Below are positions 11,427 to 25,300 of a DNA stretch of 64,000 nucleotides, one piece after another. The notes under the pieces are model-generated. The model had not been told where the DNA came from and searched no databases. It saw only the letters and a list, made by a program, of their open reading frames with translations. Position 1 is the stretch's first letter. Each line of letters opens with the position of its first letter. The DNA is from Xiphophorus maculatus (Eukaryota; Chordata; Actinopteri; Cyprinodontiformes; Poeciliidae): NCBI RefSeq assembly GCF_002775205.1, contig NC_036447.1, positions 24,038,501-24,102,500 of the forward strand. Reading direction: 5' to 3'. Made by a program: the position numbers and the translations under genes.

Positions 11427-12933
11427 TGCGGAGATTTGGTAATGATTTCTATCAGAAACAGCAGGAAACAACTTCTCTTGCTTTTCAAGGCCTTACGTGG
11501 AAACGCTGCTTAATTCTCTGAATCAAGTGGTTTTGTGTCGTTATCGTGATGCCATGTTCAGTTTCTCATGCTTTTGTTGGCACTTCAGAAAACCTCACGA
11601 ATCCGCTAAACACATCCACGAATCTCAATAAATGAGAGGTAATGCAAGTACAGAAAGGGATTATTTTATTGTAGAACATCAACAATGTTTCCATTTATAG
11701 AACGTCATTACATGGTTAACGTATTTGCAGTAGTTGCTGATAATAATATTTTTAAAAGCTTTTAAACGTCTGCATACATTGTTAAAGAAAAGAAAAAAAA
11801 GGATGAAAAAGACTGAGATTTTCTACATGCACACATGAACCCAGATTCCAGACTTTAAGCCGACCGACTGTGGAGACGTTCCCGACTCGAAGCGCACACG
11901 AGAACACTACTTCCTCTTTTAGATGGCAATAAGAGTCGTGGTCTTACAGAAAATTGAGTGAAATTACAGTACGTGCAATCTGTTGTACATCAGAAAATCA
12001 GCGGTGAAAATCAGCGTTACCTGCTGGTAAGAAACATCTTTTTTTTTTTTTTTATTAATCCCTAATCTGAAGAAAGGTATTAAAAAGTTAAACAAGAACG
12101 ACACAACAGAGGGGGCTAATCTTTTTGTCCATCACTCGGTGACAGTTTTTGCCCCTCGTTCTGCACCGTTTGTTTAGAGATTAAAACCGTAATTTAAAGA
12201 ATTTGACTGGAGCCACAGTAAAACGTTCCAGTCCAAGTTCCGAGGTTTTCATGCTTATTTCAGTCTGAAGCCAAAAAACAAAACATAATTTTGGTAGTTT
12301 TTTTTTTTTCTTTACAAATAGATGACATGTTTCATAGCTCAGGTTTGATACATGTTTTATATGTTGAACAAGAGATGTCCAAATTACTTAAGAAAAAACA
12401 AAAAGAATGAAAGGTCCCTTTAATTTAGCTCAAATTAGAGAACTATGACTCCCAATACCAACTCCAGTGTCTTTACCCTCCAGCAGTGTGCAATCAGTTT
12501 TGTGGTCAAGTTGCCCCCTAAGATAATGCCGCCCTGGGCAGTCAGCACATAAAAAAAACCAGACATCCTTGCCACCAAGTGCTTTCCAAACAGTAAAATC
12601 AGCAAATCAACATGTTCCCCTTTCTAAAGCAGTGCACATAAAGGCAGCCAGAATAGAAAATTACGTTCATACTTTTTAGCACACGTGAGAACCCAGTTAT
12701 GATTAAACGTTTTACATTTTATGAAGGAGATGGACATGTAGAGCTGTCTGAAAATCCTGTCAAATTATTGACAATATCCTTCTTTCTATCATATTGCAAA
12801 GTAAAATCTGAAGCGTTGCATATTGTTAACATCTCAAAGCCTACAAGCTGCTATCAAAATTAAAAGTTTACCTTGGCTTTTCTTTTGTTCCGTTCTTCCC
12901 ACGACGGCTCCCTTGATCTGGAAGCCAAAGCTT

Positions 12934-12959
12934 CTCAACAACAACAACAACAACAACAT
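12934..12959. repeat. (AAC)n microsatellite
   Basis: About eight CAA units, seen directly. Confidence 0.85.
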
Positions 12960-13227
12960 CATGTCTCTTTGTGTGTCCACGTCAAGTTTATATTCTGAAT
13001 CTCCCCACTGAGACGTTCAGTCTTTGTCCTTTGTTCAAAAAGAAAAGTTCCTCCCGTCTTCCAGTTTCCGTTTCCTCTCTAGTTTTTTTTTTGCTTCAAC
13101 ATTTCTCAGACAGTCCTCACTGTGACGTCTAGTCACATGGCGCAAAGAGAGTCTCCTGATTGGGCGGCCTAAGCAACGGGCCTTAAACTCCTGCTTGATC
13201 CGCATCAACATCTTGTAAGTGTGTGTA

Positions 13228-13233
13228 TTTATT
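13228..13233 (-). terminator. possible slc24a2 polyadenylation signal
   Basis: AATAAA on the minus strand about 120 bases past the stop codon. Mammalian SLC24A2 uses far more distal sites, so this may be only one of several. Confidence 0.35.
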
Positions 13234-13349
13234 CGTGTGTGTGTGTGTGTACAGTACAGTACAGTGTGAGACATAAAACAGGCAGTTTGTTATTGCACTG
13301 TTAAAGAGCAAATTCCAACTTTATGTTCTTTTTTGCAATCGTTATTTCT

Positions 13350-16300
13350 TTAGATGGTGACTGGGCACATGATGACTTTGTCCTCCAACATGACGCTGAC
13401 GACCAGGAAGACAAAGTAGAGCAGGAACATGAGGAAGCCCAGAAACTTGCTCATTTTCCACTTGCAAGCCGCGATGGAAATGATGACGAAGAGGAGCATG
13501 AGGAAGAGGAGGACGATGGCACAGAACAGGCCGTTGCTGCTCACCTCCACGGGCTTGAAGTCGTTGATGATGTTGTAGAGGAGCCACGGGAACGGCAGGC
13601 TGGCAGAGGAGAGAAGAAGAAGAAGAAGAAGAAGAAGAGGAGAGGTGGTCAGGTTTTCACAGGTGTCTTCTGGAGATGTTATTGGTTAACATAAAGAGGG
13701 GGGACTTTACCCGACGGTGATGTCGAAGATGTTGGAGCCCACAGAGCTGGACACGGCCATGTCGCCCAGGCCTTTTCGCGCCACAATCACACTGGTGATC
13801 AGGTCGGGGATGGATGTTCCCGCTGCTAGAATGGTCAAACCCATGATTTCCTCTGTGATCCAGAAAGTCTCTCCAACCTTAAATAAAGCAACGATTTAAG
13901 AGTTTAATTACTTCAAAGGTGTTCCTCAAGGTTTCTGTCTTAGACAGCTTTTCTTTTTTTGGGTAATGGTATAATTATACTGGTAGTATTTTAAAAAGTT
14001 TAGAGGACTCAACCAGTAGATGTGTGCAGCATATTTTGCTATTGATCAGATAAGTAAATACAGGGTCCAGATCACCAATATCAATACCAATACTTTTTAT
14101 TTAAGTTTGACATATTGTCAAACTTCAATTTATTTGTTTTTCCTTTGAGTTATTTGTTCAAAACCAATTACTGCTGAAGAAAGAATTTGTCTGCTAAATA
14201 CCTTAACATCATATTGATATGGCAAACATTGACAAGAGAAATCAAAAACAAATGGCAAACATTTGTAACTTGAGAGCAAATCAAAACAAAATCTTTTTGA
14301 GGTAAAGTTGAGAAACTATAAACCTGAAATGAAATCCAATTTCAAGAGTTAATCTGAAACTTAAGCATCAAGTATCGCAACATGGCAGTATCAGTCCGAT
14401 ACCGATACCGACTTGGTATCTATATTGATATTTTTGGCTCCCACCAGATGATTTAAACAAACTCTCAATAAAAACAAACAGATGCTCAGATGACTGACAG
14501 TTCCTGAAAAGAGAGAATTAATTTTATGAACATCTTCATTTCTGGTTTCGAAGCTGTTTTAACATTTTAAACCAATAACCGAGACATTTTTGCAGAATGT
14601 TTTCCTTCATTCAGACTCCTCAGCTTCATGCAAGTGTAACAAACCGATACAATACATAAGTACTGTACTTCTAATATCATAAATGCCAAACCTTTGCAAC
14701 ATTTTCTATAGTAAATACTTTCAGCAGACCCAATATTCAGTTCTGTCTGATCTAGAGGGGTTATTGATTAGGATTAGTTGTCACAGTCCTGATAGTTGCA
14801 CTTATCCAGATTGTAAGAAGTCAGAGTAGGGAACTAATGTGAGGTTAATGAAGTCTGATGCGGATGTTTGTCAGGTACCTGGTGAGCCCACCACACCATC
14901 AGGTAGGAGAAGAACGCGATCCAACAGATGGAGCCGATGAACGTGACTGGAAAGAACCTTTCAGACGTCTGGAAAAAAAAAAAACATCAACTAAAGCTCT
15001 TCGTCAAATTTTTAAGCTTCAGACAAGGTAACAGCCTCACTTGAGACACTTTGAATGATTGATGATAATTTATAGAGTTAAGAAAAATAAAAGCTAAAAC
15101 GAAGCATTCTTTAACCAATAACCGAATACAAATGATGCAAATGTTGACATATATGTCCCATAACTATCATGTGCTTATTTTATGAATAGATGAATGGATG
15201 AATTTAAATCGCTACAACAGTAAACATTTGGTCAAACCACCTGAACATCATTATTGCTAATCTTTTTTTTTTATTATGGAGCCACGTTGTTCAAAACGTC
15301 ACAGTTGTCACTTCGAAGACTTGAACTGTTCAAAATCAGAGCTTGGTCACACAACGCTGGAAATTGGAAATTGCAATATTCCACTGTTGCGTGTTTCCGG
15401 TTACAACAAAGTTCACTTTTATTGGCATAATGACAAGACGCTTGCATAATCCTTAAGAAAACTGTGTCATTTATTGCAGAAGCACAAGTTAGCACGAGGC
15501 CTGTCACCATAACATTCACTGTTGAGATAAACAATGACGTTGTTTTGAGACCATTTTCAAGTAATGTATTGATAACCGTTTAATAATGCAAGTTTACCTT
15601 TTCAAAGACCAATAAACCTCAGTTTTGCAAGGAATACCTAGCACTGGAACTGGAAGATATTTCAAATATCCCAAACAAAACACAACAACCAAAAACAATA
15701 AATAAAGTGGAAATAAACAACAGTTACAGCCAAAAGCACAAAAAAATGGATTACGATAGTTTCTAGCTGTGTCTTTAGATACATTTAGGATTTTTGGTTT
15801 TTATTGTGTTTTTTTTCTTCTTCCTTGTTTTGTGCAACGATCTTTTCTTCTCTGGTGTTTTTGGACAATTCTCCTGACCCGGTCCAGTCAGATACGACAC
15901 TCCATCTGACACCCGGCAGAAGGAGCCACCGAAGCCACACCTGATTCGTAAATGTGGAGTCTGGATATAATATTTTACTTTTGTTAATTGTTCTCCTGTA
16001 ATTTATTTATCACAAATACCTGAACAAATAAGAATTTTGCCAGCAAGCTTAATTTGCGTTGAGGATCATTTCCGTACAGCATGTTATAATTGCACGTCGT
16101 GTAAAAAAAACAAAACACAACAACCAAAACCTTGTTTCCCTCACCTCTCTCCTGACATCGGGCAGTGTGAGCCAAAGGGGGAAGACGATGGGCAGGATGA
16201 GCAGGTAGGTGATCTGTTTCCTCGGGGTGTCAGGCCAGGCCAGGCTCAGAGGCTGGTCCTCATCTTCCTCTTCCTCACCCTCCTGAAGAGAAGTTAAATA

Positions 16301-19300
16301 TTCGACACATTAATATCGCCGAACTACAGCATTTCATTACCGTCGAACCTGCAACCGCAAACTATCTTAAGATGTAGTTTATTAGCAGGAATATGTTGAT
16401 TTTTTTGTTTAATTTGATTTTTTTGCAGGGGTTTCGTTTATTTTTGAGTCAAGAATGTCGTGAACTGAAGGTTGTGGGCAGAAAGTTTTACCTGATCTCC
16501 TCCTGCGACTCCGTTCATGGGCGGCGTGACCTCAACGGCGACCTTTGAGCTGTTTGTGAGCTTTTTGTCAACTTTCAGGGCGAGAACAAAGCAAAACATG
16601 AGAAATAGTGAGAGTTTGTTCAAAATGCAGAGAAAAGAGAGACCGCTACGTCATCTTGAATCATTTTTGCTAGCAGCTTAAGTCTGGACAAAGTAATGAA
16701 TTAGCTGGTGTATGGTTTTGTTGCCGTTCCTCACCAACACCGTTGGCCGTGGCTGCTTCTTCTTTACACTTCTGTTTGGCCATTTTGTGGAGGATGGAAG
16801 CCTTCTCTTTAAACCGTCCTGCAAGAAACCACAGGTCCGTGAACGTTTGGACACAGGACAGGAGCAGCATGCTCCGAGTTAGGCAAAAAGTTTGCATCTT
16901 CTCTCCGAGTCGCACCTTCATTACTGAGGGGGTCGAGTGTGTGTATCATGAGCTGGAAGATGCTGTTCCTCATCAGGGAGTTGTGCAGAGATGCACAGCT
17001 GCCTTCCCTCTGCAGCCGGGGTTTGGCCTGTGAGATCAAAATGAATCCACAAGATGCAGGATATCATTAATGTACATATGAACAAAAAAAAAACACCTAC
17101 CAGTATGTAACTTTGATGTGAATAAATAGTTTTTCTTTAAAACACTTCAGACCAACTCACCGTCAACTTGTTCTCATCGTCTCCTGATGAATTTGCCTGC
17201 AGAGTAAAAGGGGAAAGCAATGGATGAATACATTTAAATAATTCATAAATCTAACTCATTAAGTTTACAGAGGATTATAAAAAACACAGACTATCTTCAG
17301 TTTGAAGACTTCACTTCTGTATGTTTTATAAGCTGAGGTCGTCTTGTTGTGCACTGAGGAACTAAATAAGTAAACTATAGATAATTTACGTAATACATGA
17401 GACATGAATGCTAAAATATCAGATTATAGATTATCATCTTTTTTATGCCATAAGTGAACTTAGGTGGCAAAAAAATTACCTGAAACTATTTGTACAACAT
17501 TTAAAATCAATTTGATAATTGTAGGGATGAAATGTTAAATAGCAGGTTATGGATTGAGCTGCATAAAACTGTAGGCTTTCAACACAGTTTTTCCATTTAT
17601 TTGTTTGTTTTCTTTTGTTGTAACAAAGTTATACCTTAAAAACACAAAGTGAAAAGAAAGCAATGACCAGGAAGCAACAAGGAGTCCAACATTTGCAGCA
17701 GAAAAGACTTTAACAAAGCACCAATGTTTGCTTGGAATAAAATAAACCAAGACTTCATCCCCTCTTCACAACTCTAGATAAAAATGGAAGCTGTCGATGA
17801 CCATAAAAACAAAATGAAAATACCAATGTAACATCATCATATTTCATTTATTTCATTGCAGATATCGTAGACCCTGTAGATACTTTGTTTATGAATTTCA
17901 TACCCTAAATAAACTTCAGATGAAGGATGTTAAAGACAAACTGAATCATATTACCAGCTTTACAGAAATCTTTCAAAAGATAAAACAATGTAAAAAAAAA
18001 AAAAGTGTCAGTTTAAGGAAAACAAAATTGCATCTTTTTTACATTTTATCTTTTCAATAGTTCACAAAAAAAATCTTACAAAGTCATCACAACAATCAAA
18101 CCTCCTTTTATAATTGCTGGCCATCTTTTTGCCTGTTTCTGGATTTTGGATATTTGTCTTTGGAAATGGGCTGTAGGTGTTGAGGTAGGAAGGTCTCCTT
18201 ACCATCACCCTAATCTTTATCTTCCTCCACAGATTATCTATCAGATTCAAATCAAGAATCTGGCCGGGTCAGTCCAAGGCATCAATATTACATCCAGTCA
18301 GAAGATACATGCCAGTAAAGCTAAAGAATTGCCACTTGGCATAAAATTTAAAAGAGAGGTTGAAAATATGTTTGTTATTAAAGATTAAAAGCGCATAAAA
18401 CTTTGGGAGTGTAGTTAGTTTAAGATGGTAGAATATAAATTCAACTCTAACTAACTTTAGCCTCCTGGAAAACTTAAATTAAAAAATGCAAATTTTTAAA
18501 TGTTATTTGTACAGCAGACAACATATTAACTCCTTGTAGAACCACATTTTAAAAATATTTGAGGTACCTCTTTATTGTTGACTCACTATTTGATTTCAAA
18601 ACAATAGTAACACAAATGTCACAGCTAATCAAAAAACACCAAATTAAACAAAAACAAACAAATCAAAGACACTGTGGTGGTGAGTTGTAGCCAAAAGGCT
18701 TGAAGGGGCCCGTAGATCAAACAATGCCCAGGGCCCTGCACAAGTTTGGGTTGGCCCTGCAAAGCATGAGGGTCAATGTTTTGAAGGGCTTCACTGATTC
18801 TAAATATGATCATAAATTGGTACTGTGTAATAGGTGTAATCAAGAAATTTGATTCCTGTGTTTTTAACTTAAAGTGAACAAAATGTTTACATTTTTAAGA
18901 AATATGTGCTACATTTAACATCGAATCCATTCCTGGGAAATATGTGCAACAAAAACAATACAAAATTCCATGTTTCTAAAATTATGGAAGTATAATGTGA
19001 AAAAAATAGGATGCATTAGCCTGCAACCAGGCCCTGTCACCGAGACAGAATACACACGTTTAATGAAAGGTTTACGTTAACTGCACTAATGTTGAAAAAA
19101 TATTATTTATTTAACCTGAGAAAAAAACCTCAAACTCTTTTGAAAATAACATTTTGACTATTTCCACATGTACTTATTCGACAACTCGATATAAGTCAAT
19201 GGTTTGTTTAATTTATATGTGATGTTCTTGTTTGAATATGACAGAATAATTATCCTGCCCCATCGCGTTATTAAATCGTCTCTTGGTATTCACTTTTACA

Positions 19301-22300
19301 TGATTTACAAAACTAGCAACAAATGTCAGTTCAGGAAAAATGAATTCAGCAAACTCTTTTAACAATGAAGATTTCAACATTTAATGTTAGACTCCAGAGT
19401 CGCTGCTGTTAGCTTGTCACCCCAGACTCACTCAGAAAGTCCCCATGCTGTGATCCCTCAAGTTAAACCCCTTAAGATTTTCTCCCATGAAACCAAACAT
19501 CAAAATCCAATATGGCTGCCATGCACATTAAAAAAAAAAGAGACAACTGCTGTAAATTGCTGTGTGTAGCTGCTCCACCGAGCTGCTTCTGGCTGTTTTG
19601 TGTCTTTAAATCAGTCAAACATCATACAGTAAAAACGGGGATAAAGTTTTGTTTCTTCTTGCAAATGCTAAATTACAAACTGGCTTGTATTGCCATCCTG
19701 ATAACTGAGGAGGTCACATTTACAAATTCCACAACTTTTCTGCTTGCAGCCCCGTTGAGCTGGGCATGACGTCATCCTGAATGTTAGCTGAAACCTTAGT
19801 TTGGATACTTAAAGGTAGAATGATAAATAAAATCAGATACCATCAGAAGTAAAATAAGTCTAGCCAGATTTACAAAGAGTCAGCGTCATAAAAATGTGCT
19901 GACTGGTTCTCCAAAGATCTACCATAGCTGCTAACATGTGATTCTAATTAATAAAAAATAAATAAAATCCAAATCCACTAGCAGAAAGGAGGTAAGTTTA
20001 GTGAGAACCATCCTGAAGTCCTTAACAGGCCTTAGAGCTTGTGAAACAATTTAATGTTATGTCTGTCCAGTTGCTCAAACAACAGGATGATAAATAATAA
20101 TAATAGTTTATTCATGTCTGTCTTTTCCAAATACACTGTGGAGCCAGAAATTCACAAGAATAAGATAGGAGCTAAAATTTAAAAGAGCAATGTGCAGGAT
20201 TTTTTGACATGTAGGTTTTTTTTTTTTTTTTTTTTTTGTTAAAGGCCACATTTCTCTGCATTAAAGCACCGGATTCTTTCCCATTTGTCTTCGCAAACCA
20301 AAGTAAAATGCCAACATCCTTCTTGACAAATCAGCTCAACTCTGAACAGATGTGATTCTGTTCAGATAATCACGTCGGTTCCCCTCCCAGCAATAAAAAT
20401 GCTGGAAATGATCTCAGATTCTGGGCGGGGATGACGTATCGTAACTGGGACGGCTGCTCCCCGCCGACTGGACAAGCAACAAAGCAATAGAAAACCTGTT
20501 CAGAGCCCAACTGAGAGATCAGACACTCATCTGTTTCTGTGTTTTCATCTGCTGTTTTTAATGCCTAGTTTAAAAGAGTCACCACTGTCTGTGAATCTCA
20601 CCTTTAAAGTCTTTCCACATATTGTCATTTAGAAACTGGTCTTAATCTGAGCCGTGTAAACTCATGAATATTTTTATTTTAGCGTTATTAAAGGCTCTGA
20701 CAGCTTGTTTTTTTCCAGCTGGTAGGCGAACCTTGGATCAGTTTCAAGTATTTTGCAGCCTTTAACAGGTTTTCTTCCAGGTTAATCTACATTTATATCC
20801 TTTTATCTCCCATCAAGACATTTTCTATAACGCGCAGAGCAAACAACAGCGGCCCTGTCAGCAGATTAAACCTGAAGACCGAGCAGCTCCATTTATACTC
20901 AGATTTAACACCAGTGGACCAATTTAGGGGATTCTTTTTTAAAAATTGATTATGATAAATTTCATTAGGGTACGAGAGTAAAGGGGCTTAATAGAAATGC
21001 GTGGTTCACTATCCAGCATTTAAGAAGTAAAAAAAAAAATTTCAACTCCATTTATCATTTCCTTTCAACTTCAGCATGATGTGGGGCTTTGTGTTGGTCC
21101 TTCACATAAAATAACAATCCATCATTGAACATGAATACCGGTCAACTGGATCAAATTCATGAAGGCTATAATTATGTTTAAGGCAAGAAATAATTTACTT
21201 CCAGGCAATATCTAAAAATTATTCAGAAGATTTTCAAGCTTGTTTGTTTAACTAAAAAGAGTTTGTGTGTTTCCAGTTGTGGGGCGGATCTATGGATTAG
21301 TTTGGTTGGTGGATGGAAGCAAAGACAAAATATAAGAGTTTTTAAAATGTCATCATAAAAATGACATTTTTGCCGGGACATACAACGGAGGATGAGTTGC
21401 AGTGAAGTTTCCTCTTTTACTTCTTCAGTTGGATTCACAGTTTGATTTCTATTACAAATCTTTGCTGCAATTGGAAATTTGGTTTGCCTTTGTTTATGTT
21501 TTATTTATGAATGTAATCAAAGAACATGTTTGACATGTCTTGTTAAACGTCCTTCTGTCTTTTAACTTATCTTTGCAACAATTCAATAAACTCCACGCAC
21601 TGAGATTAAATTATGTATAAAAAAAATATATATATATTAAAATGCAACCTTAAGATTCCAGCATTCGAGGGAAATAAATACGAGAAAAATGTTCTAAACA
21701 ACAAAAAAGAAATCTGAATTTAACCCTCACATGCTCGTGGTACGGATAATTAATAATTAATAAGACAAAAAAAAAAAAAAAAAGAACTTTGATCAAACGT
21801 TACATTCACTGAAATCTCAATGTAGTCATAATTCGTCAAATCATTTACAACAGCATCCACGTTTTCGTAGAACAAGAATAAACAAACACCCAACTCCTGT
21901 CTCCTTTCCTCCCCCCCCACCGGACCGCCTCTGGAGCCTGGCGGTCTCTCCGCAAACCCACCGACCGAGGCGAGAAGCGCCGACCGCGGGTCAGCAGATT
22001 CACGCCCCCTCATCCTGATCGCCGTCATGCCGCCGAGGCGCCATCAGATCTACTTTCTCTCTCTCTCTCTCTTTCTGTGTCTCTTCTTCGCCGTCCACCT
22101 GACTGTCGAGCTGTGCGACTTATCCAGGATTAATCCGCGGGGATCACCACTTATAGATTGCTGATTTTCGAGCCTGCGTGCGAACTCCATCAGTAACCAC
22201 CAACCACAAACTTACCTTCATCCGCCGCCAATTCATATATTTTTAAGTATTTACAGTAAAAAAAAAAAAAATCCCCCCCCCCCCCCCCACCTTAAGTCAG

Positions 22301-25300
22301 TGGCATTAGCTACAAGTACTAAACCCAGAGGTTTGGTAGAGTTCCCAATAAATAAGAGCAGCACTACTTCGACATATTTTTACTCAAGCAAACAACAGCC
22401 GTCCAAGAAATGACTCATGTAAGAGTAAAAAAAAGTATTTGCAGACAAGTTTGCTGAAGTACTGAGTAACTGATCAGAAGGATCAATCATTTGATGTTTA
22501 AAAATTACATAATCCGTCGGATTAAAATATAAGGTTAAGTGGAAGTTTTGGTGCTTCAGGGACGAAAATTACAATAATTCATATAAGTAACAAAAAAAAT
22601 AACAAAATCAGGCAAAAGATAAAAAATTTCCCAGATCAGTTTTTTTCAACAAAAATAAAATAAAATAATATAAAATGATAAAGCTTATGAACCATGAACA
22701 AGAACTGCAGGTGTGTGTGTCTGCATGTGGTGAATGTTTGGTTGAAACATGTCCGTGTTTCACTCAGTTGGTAGCAAATCCAGAAATTTCACTCAACCAA
22801 GAGCAGTAATCAAACTCCAGCGTAGTTAAAAAAAAAAAAAAAAATACCCCTGAAAGTACATTTAAAAGAAAATTGTTACTCAGGTAAATGTATTTGAGCA
22901 AATGCAACAACTCTGATTGAAACCCAAACTGGGTTCGTCCAAAGACAACTCGGCACCTCCAGCTGAAACTCATATTTGATGTTTTCTCGGACGACTCGCC
23001 GTCCGCGGACGGTGACTGACTGCTGTCGTCACGGCCGGTAAGCGCTTGATCAGGGGATCAGAGAGGATTGCTGACTCTACCGCCGTCAGAGAGCAAACCC
23101 GCAGATCTCTCCCATTTGCTTCTTGAGCAACAAACCCAGCTGACATCCGTAAACTCCCATCGGGCATCAGCCGAGGCCTGAAAGGTGAAACGCACACTCT
23201 GCTGCCTGGAGGTGGACAGAAGCAGCAGGCCGACATTTTCTCTCTGTGGTTCTGATGATTCCTTCTCCCCGAGGGAGCGTCTGGCTATTATTAGTGGCTC
23301 TAATGGGATTGGGAAGAATTAACCTGGAGGATTATTTAGCCGCTACTGACACATGAGGGCAAGGCATCTGGACATCAAGTGCCGGGACAGGAGGAGAAAA
23401 GCTGCAGAAGGGAGACGCAGCTCCCTTCTGTCACCAGAAGGGCAGAAATGTCAGAGGCAGACTTTTCTCATGCCTTTTTTTTTTATATATATATCAGTTC
23501 AGAAATAAAGAGTTTGCTGCCCAAAAAAGGCTCTGAATCACACATCTAGAAAGTCGAAAAATGTTCTGGTTCTATCCTTCTCTGCCTCTGTATTTCAATA
23601 ATGTTGCACTTTAAGAAGTTTTGACCACAGTCACATGAATAATTTAGAGGTTTTGTTGACTTTTGCATTCCCTTTTTATATGTTGGACTCAAACGTGTTC
23701 TCGTGTGTTATTAGCCTGAAATCTGATTTTATTAAGTTTGAACTCAAGCAGATCTCCTAAAGTAGTGAGGGACGGACAGATCCTGCAAGATCAGCCTTCC
23801 ACAGGTGGCGTCTTACATCCTTTAAGCCGTTCATTAACTTTAACTTGTTTCACCTCAAACGCAGGCCTAGTGGCTGTTAAACGTCACTTTTTGTTGTAAA
23901 CGTGTGTTTTGTATCAACGCTACACCGGGAAAACCAAGTGTTGCATTTTTGTCTTTTTCTGCACACCTGAACATGACCGATGTGACCATGAGGTTCACTT
24001 TCGCTTTGATTTTGACGACCAAAATAAATAAACAAACAAGCTCGCACATGTAATATTTAAAAAATGATGGCCTATATTAAAAAAAAATAAATAAATAAAT
24101 GCACCAGTTGTGCTTGTGCGTGGACCATTCTCCTAGGAAGTCGCTGGGGTTACGTGCTGCAGGTTTTGCTCATAAGCGATGTGTAAATCATAAACTTTCC
24201 AGGCTAAATCATTTGCTCCGTTCTTCATTGACGCCCGCAGCTTCAAACCTCCCGCGGTTTTCTGTAGGAATTTGTCTTATTTCGCAGCATCCAGAAAACA
24301 AACAAACAAACAAACGTGGAAGTTTTGAAATTTTCATGCAATATTTACATTTTGCATGTAAATGCAATACATTTACATGCATTTTGCTATTGTTTTTTTT
24401 TTTTTTTTTTGCGAATGTTGTCGTATCGCAGTGATATAATGTGGTTACACAATGAAATGTAGTAAAATCGGGAAAAAAGACACCGACAAAACAACAAACG
24501 CACCGACGGCAAAAAACCTAAATTAGTGTCTTAAAGAAGTAAAGTGCTGGGGTCTGAAATAAAAGAGCATAAAAGCGTAATAACGTGACAGGAGAAAAGT
24601 CTGAGGTTTTATATTTTTAGTGTTTGTTTACTGTGCCAGTGGCAGCTGGGGGGAAAAAAAAAACAGTTTCTATGCTCTGACAGATCTGTGTCGTCTTCAG
24701 CAGGGGAATAGTTCAGGGAGAGGATATCGAGGTTAATGACATTTTGTTTTCCAGAAGGGGTCAGCGGCCAGTCGAGGACCTTGTGAACTTTATTTCATAG
24801 GAATTTTCTCTCCAGATGTGCAGCCTGAGTATCTCACCCAGATCCAGGACGTTAAGGCAGAACAACTTTGAGTATTCCGATAATAAACGTAGCGAGGTTT
24901 AACCCCTGAATTAAACAAGTTGTAGTAAATCATACACTTCTTGGCAACAAGTGTGAATATTTTAGAATGTTGAACAGCCTTTAATGTAACTTATTGGGTA
25001 AAACCCCAAAAATGTGGCCTCTCTTTGTTTCTTTTCGAAAAAAAACAAAACAGCTTTGGGAGATTTAAAACACAAAAAAATATTTATGTAACGCATTGAA
25101 AAATAATCCTCATGTTTGCTCATGTTTTTGACTTGAAAATCAAATAACGGAATGCCAGAGTGGGTATATTTTTCCAATTCTGAGTGTGTCAAGGAGCCCA
25201 CTGAGGACTGAAACTGGAGCTGCTGCAAATAAAATATGAATATTCACACAATGTCAACAAAAATAATAAAAACTATTTATTTTTCATTGCTTTAGCTGTA

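Larger units (their letters stand above)
8863..13227. other. xpa to slc24a2 intergenic region
   Basis: Starts with the xpa promoter side, where an ETS-like CGGAAGCC on the minus strand lies near 8933-8942. It then holds an ACTCAAGTA-type repeat (about 9060-9610), a GC-richer island with open frames (9668-10194), a MITE (11067-11426) and AT-rich DNA. The right part may be slc24a2 3' UTR, which is long in mammals. No gene could be supported between 10195 and 13349 on either strand. Confidence 0.5.

Noticed and set aside
13323-13694. 123-codon Asp/Glu-rich open frame on plus
   Set aside because: Antisense of the final slc24a2 exon, whose hydrophobic codons read as acidic residues on the other strand.
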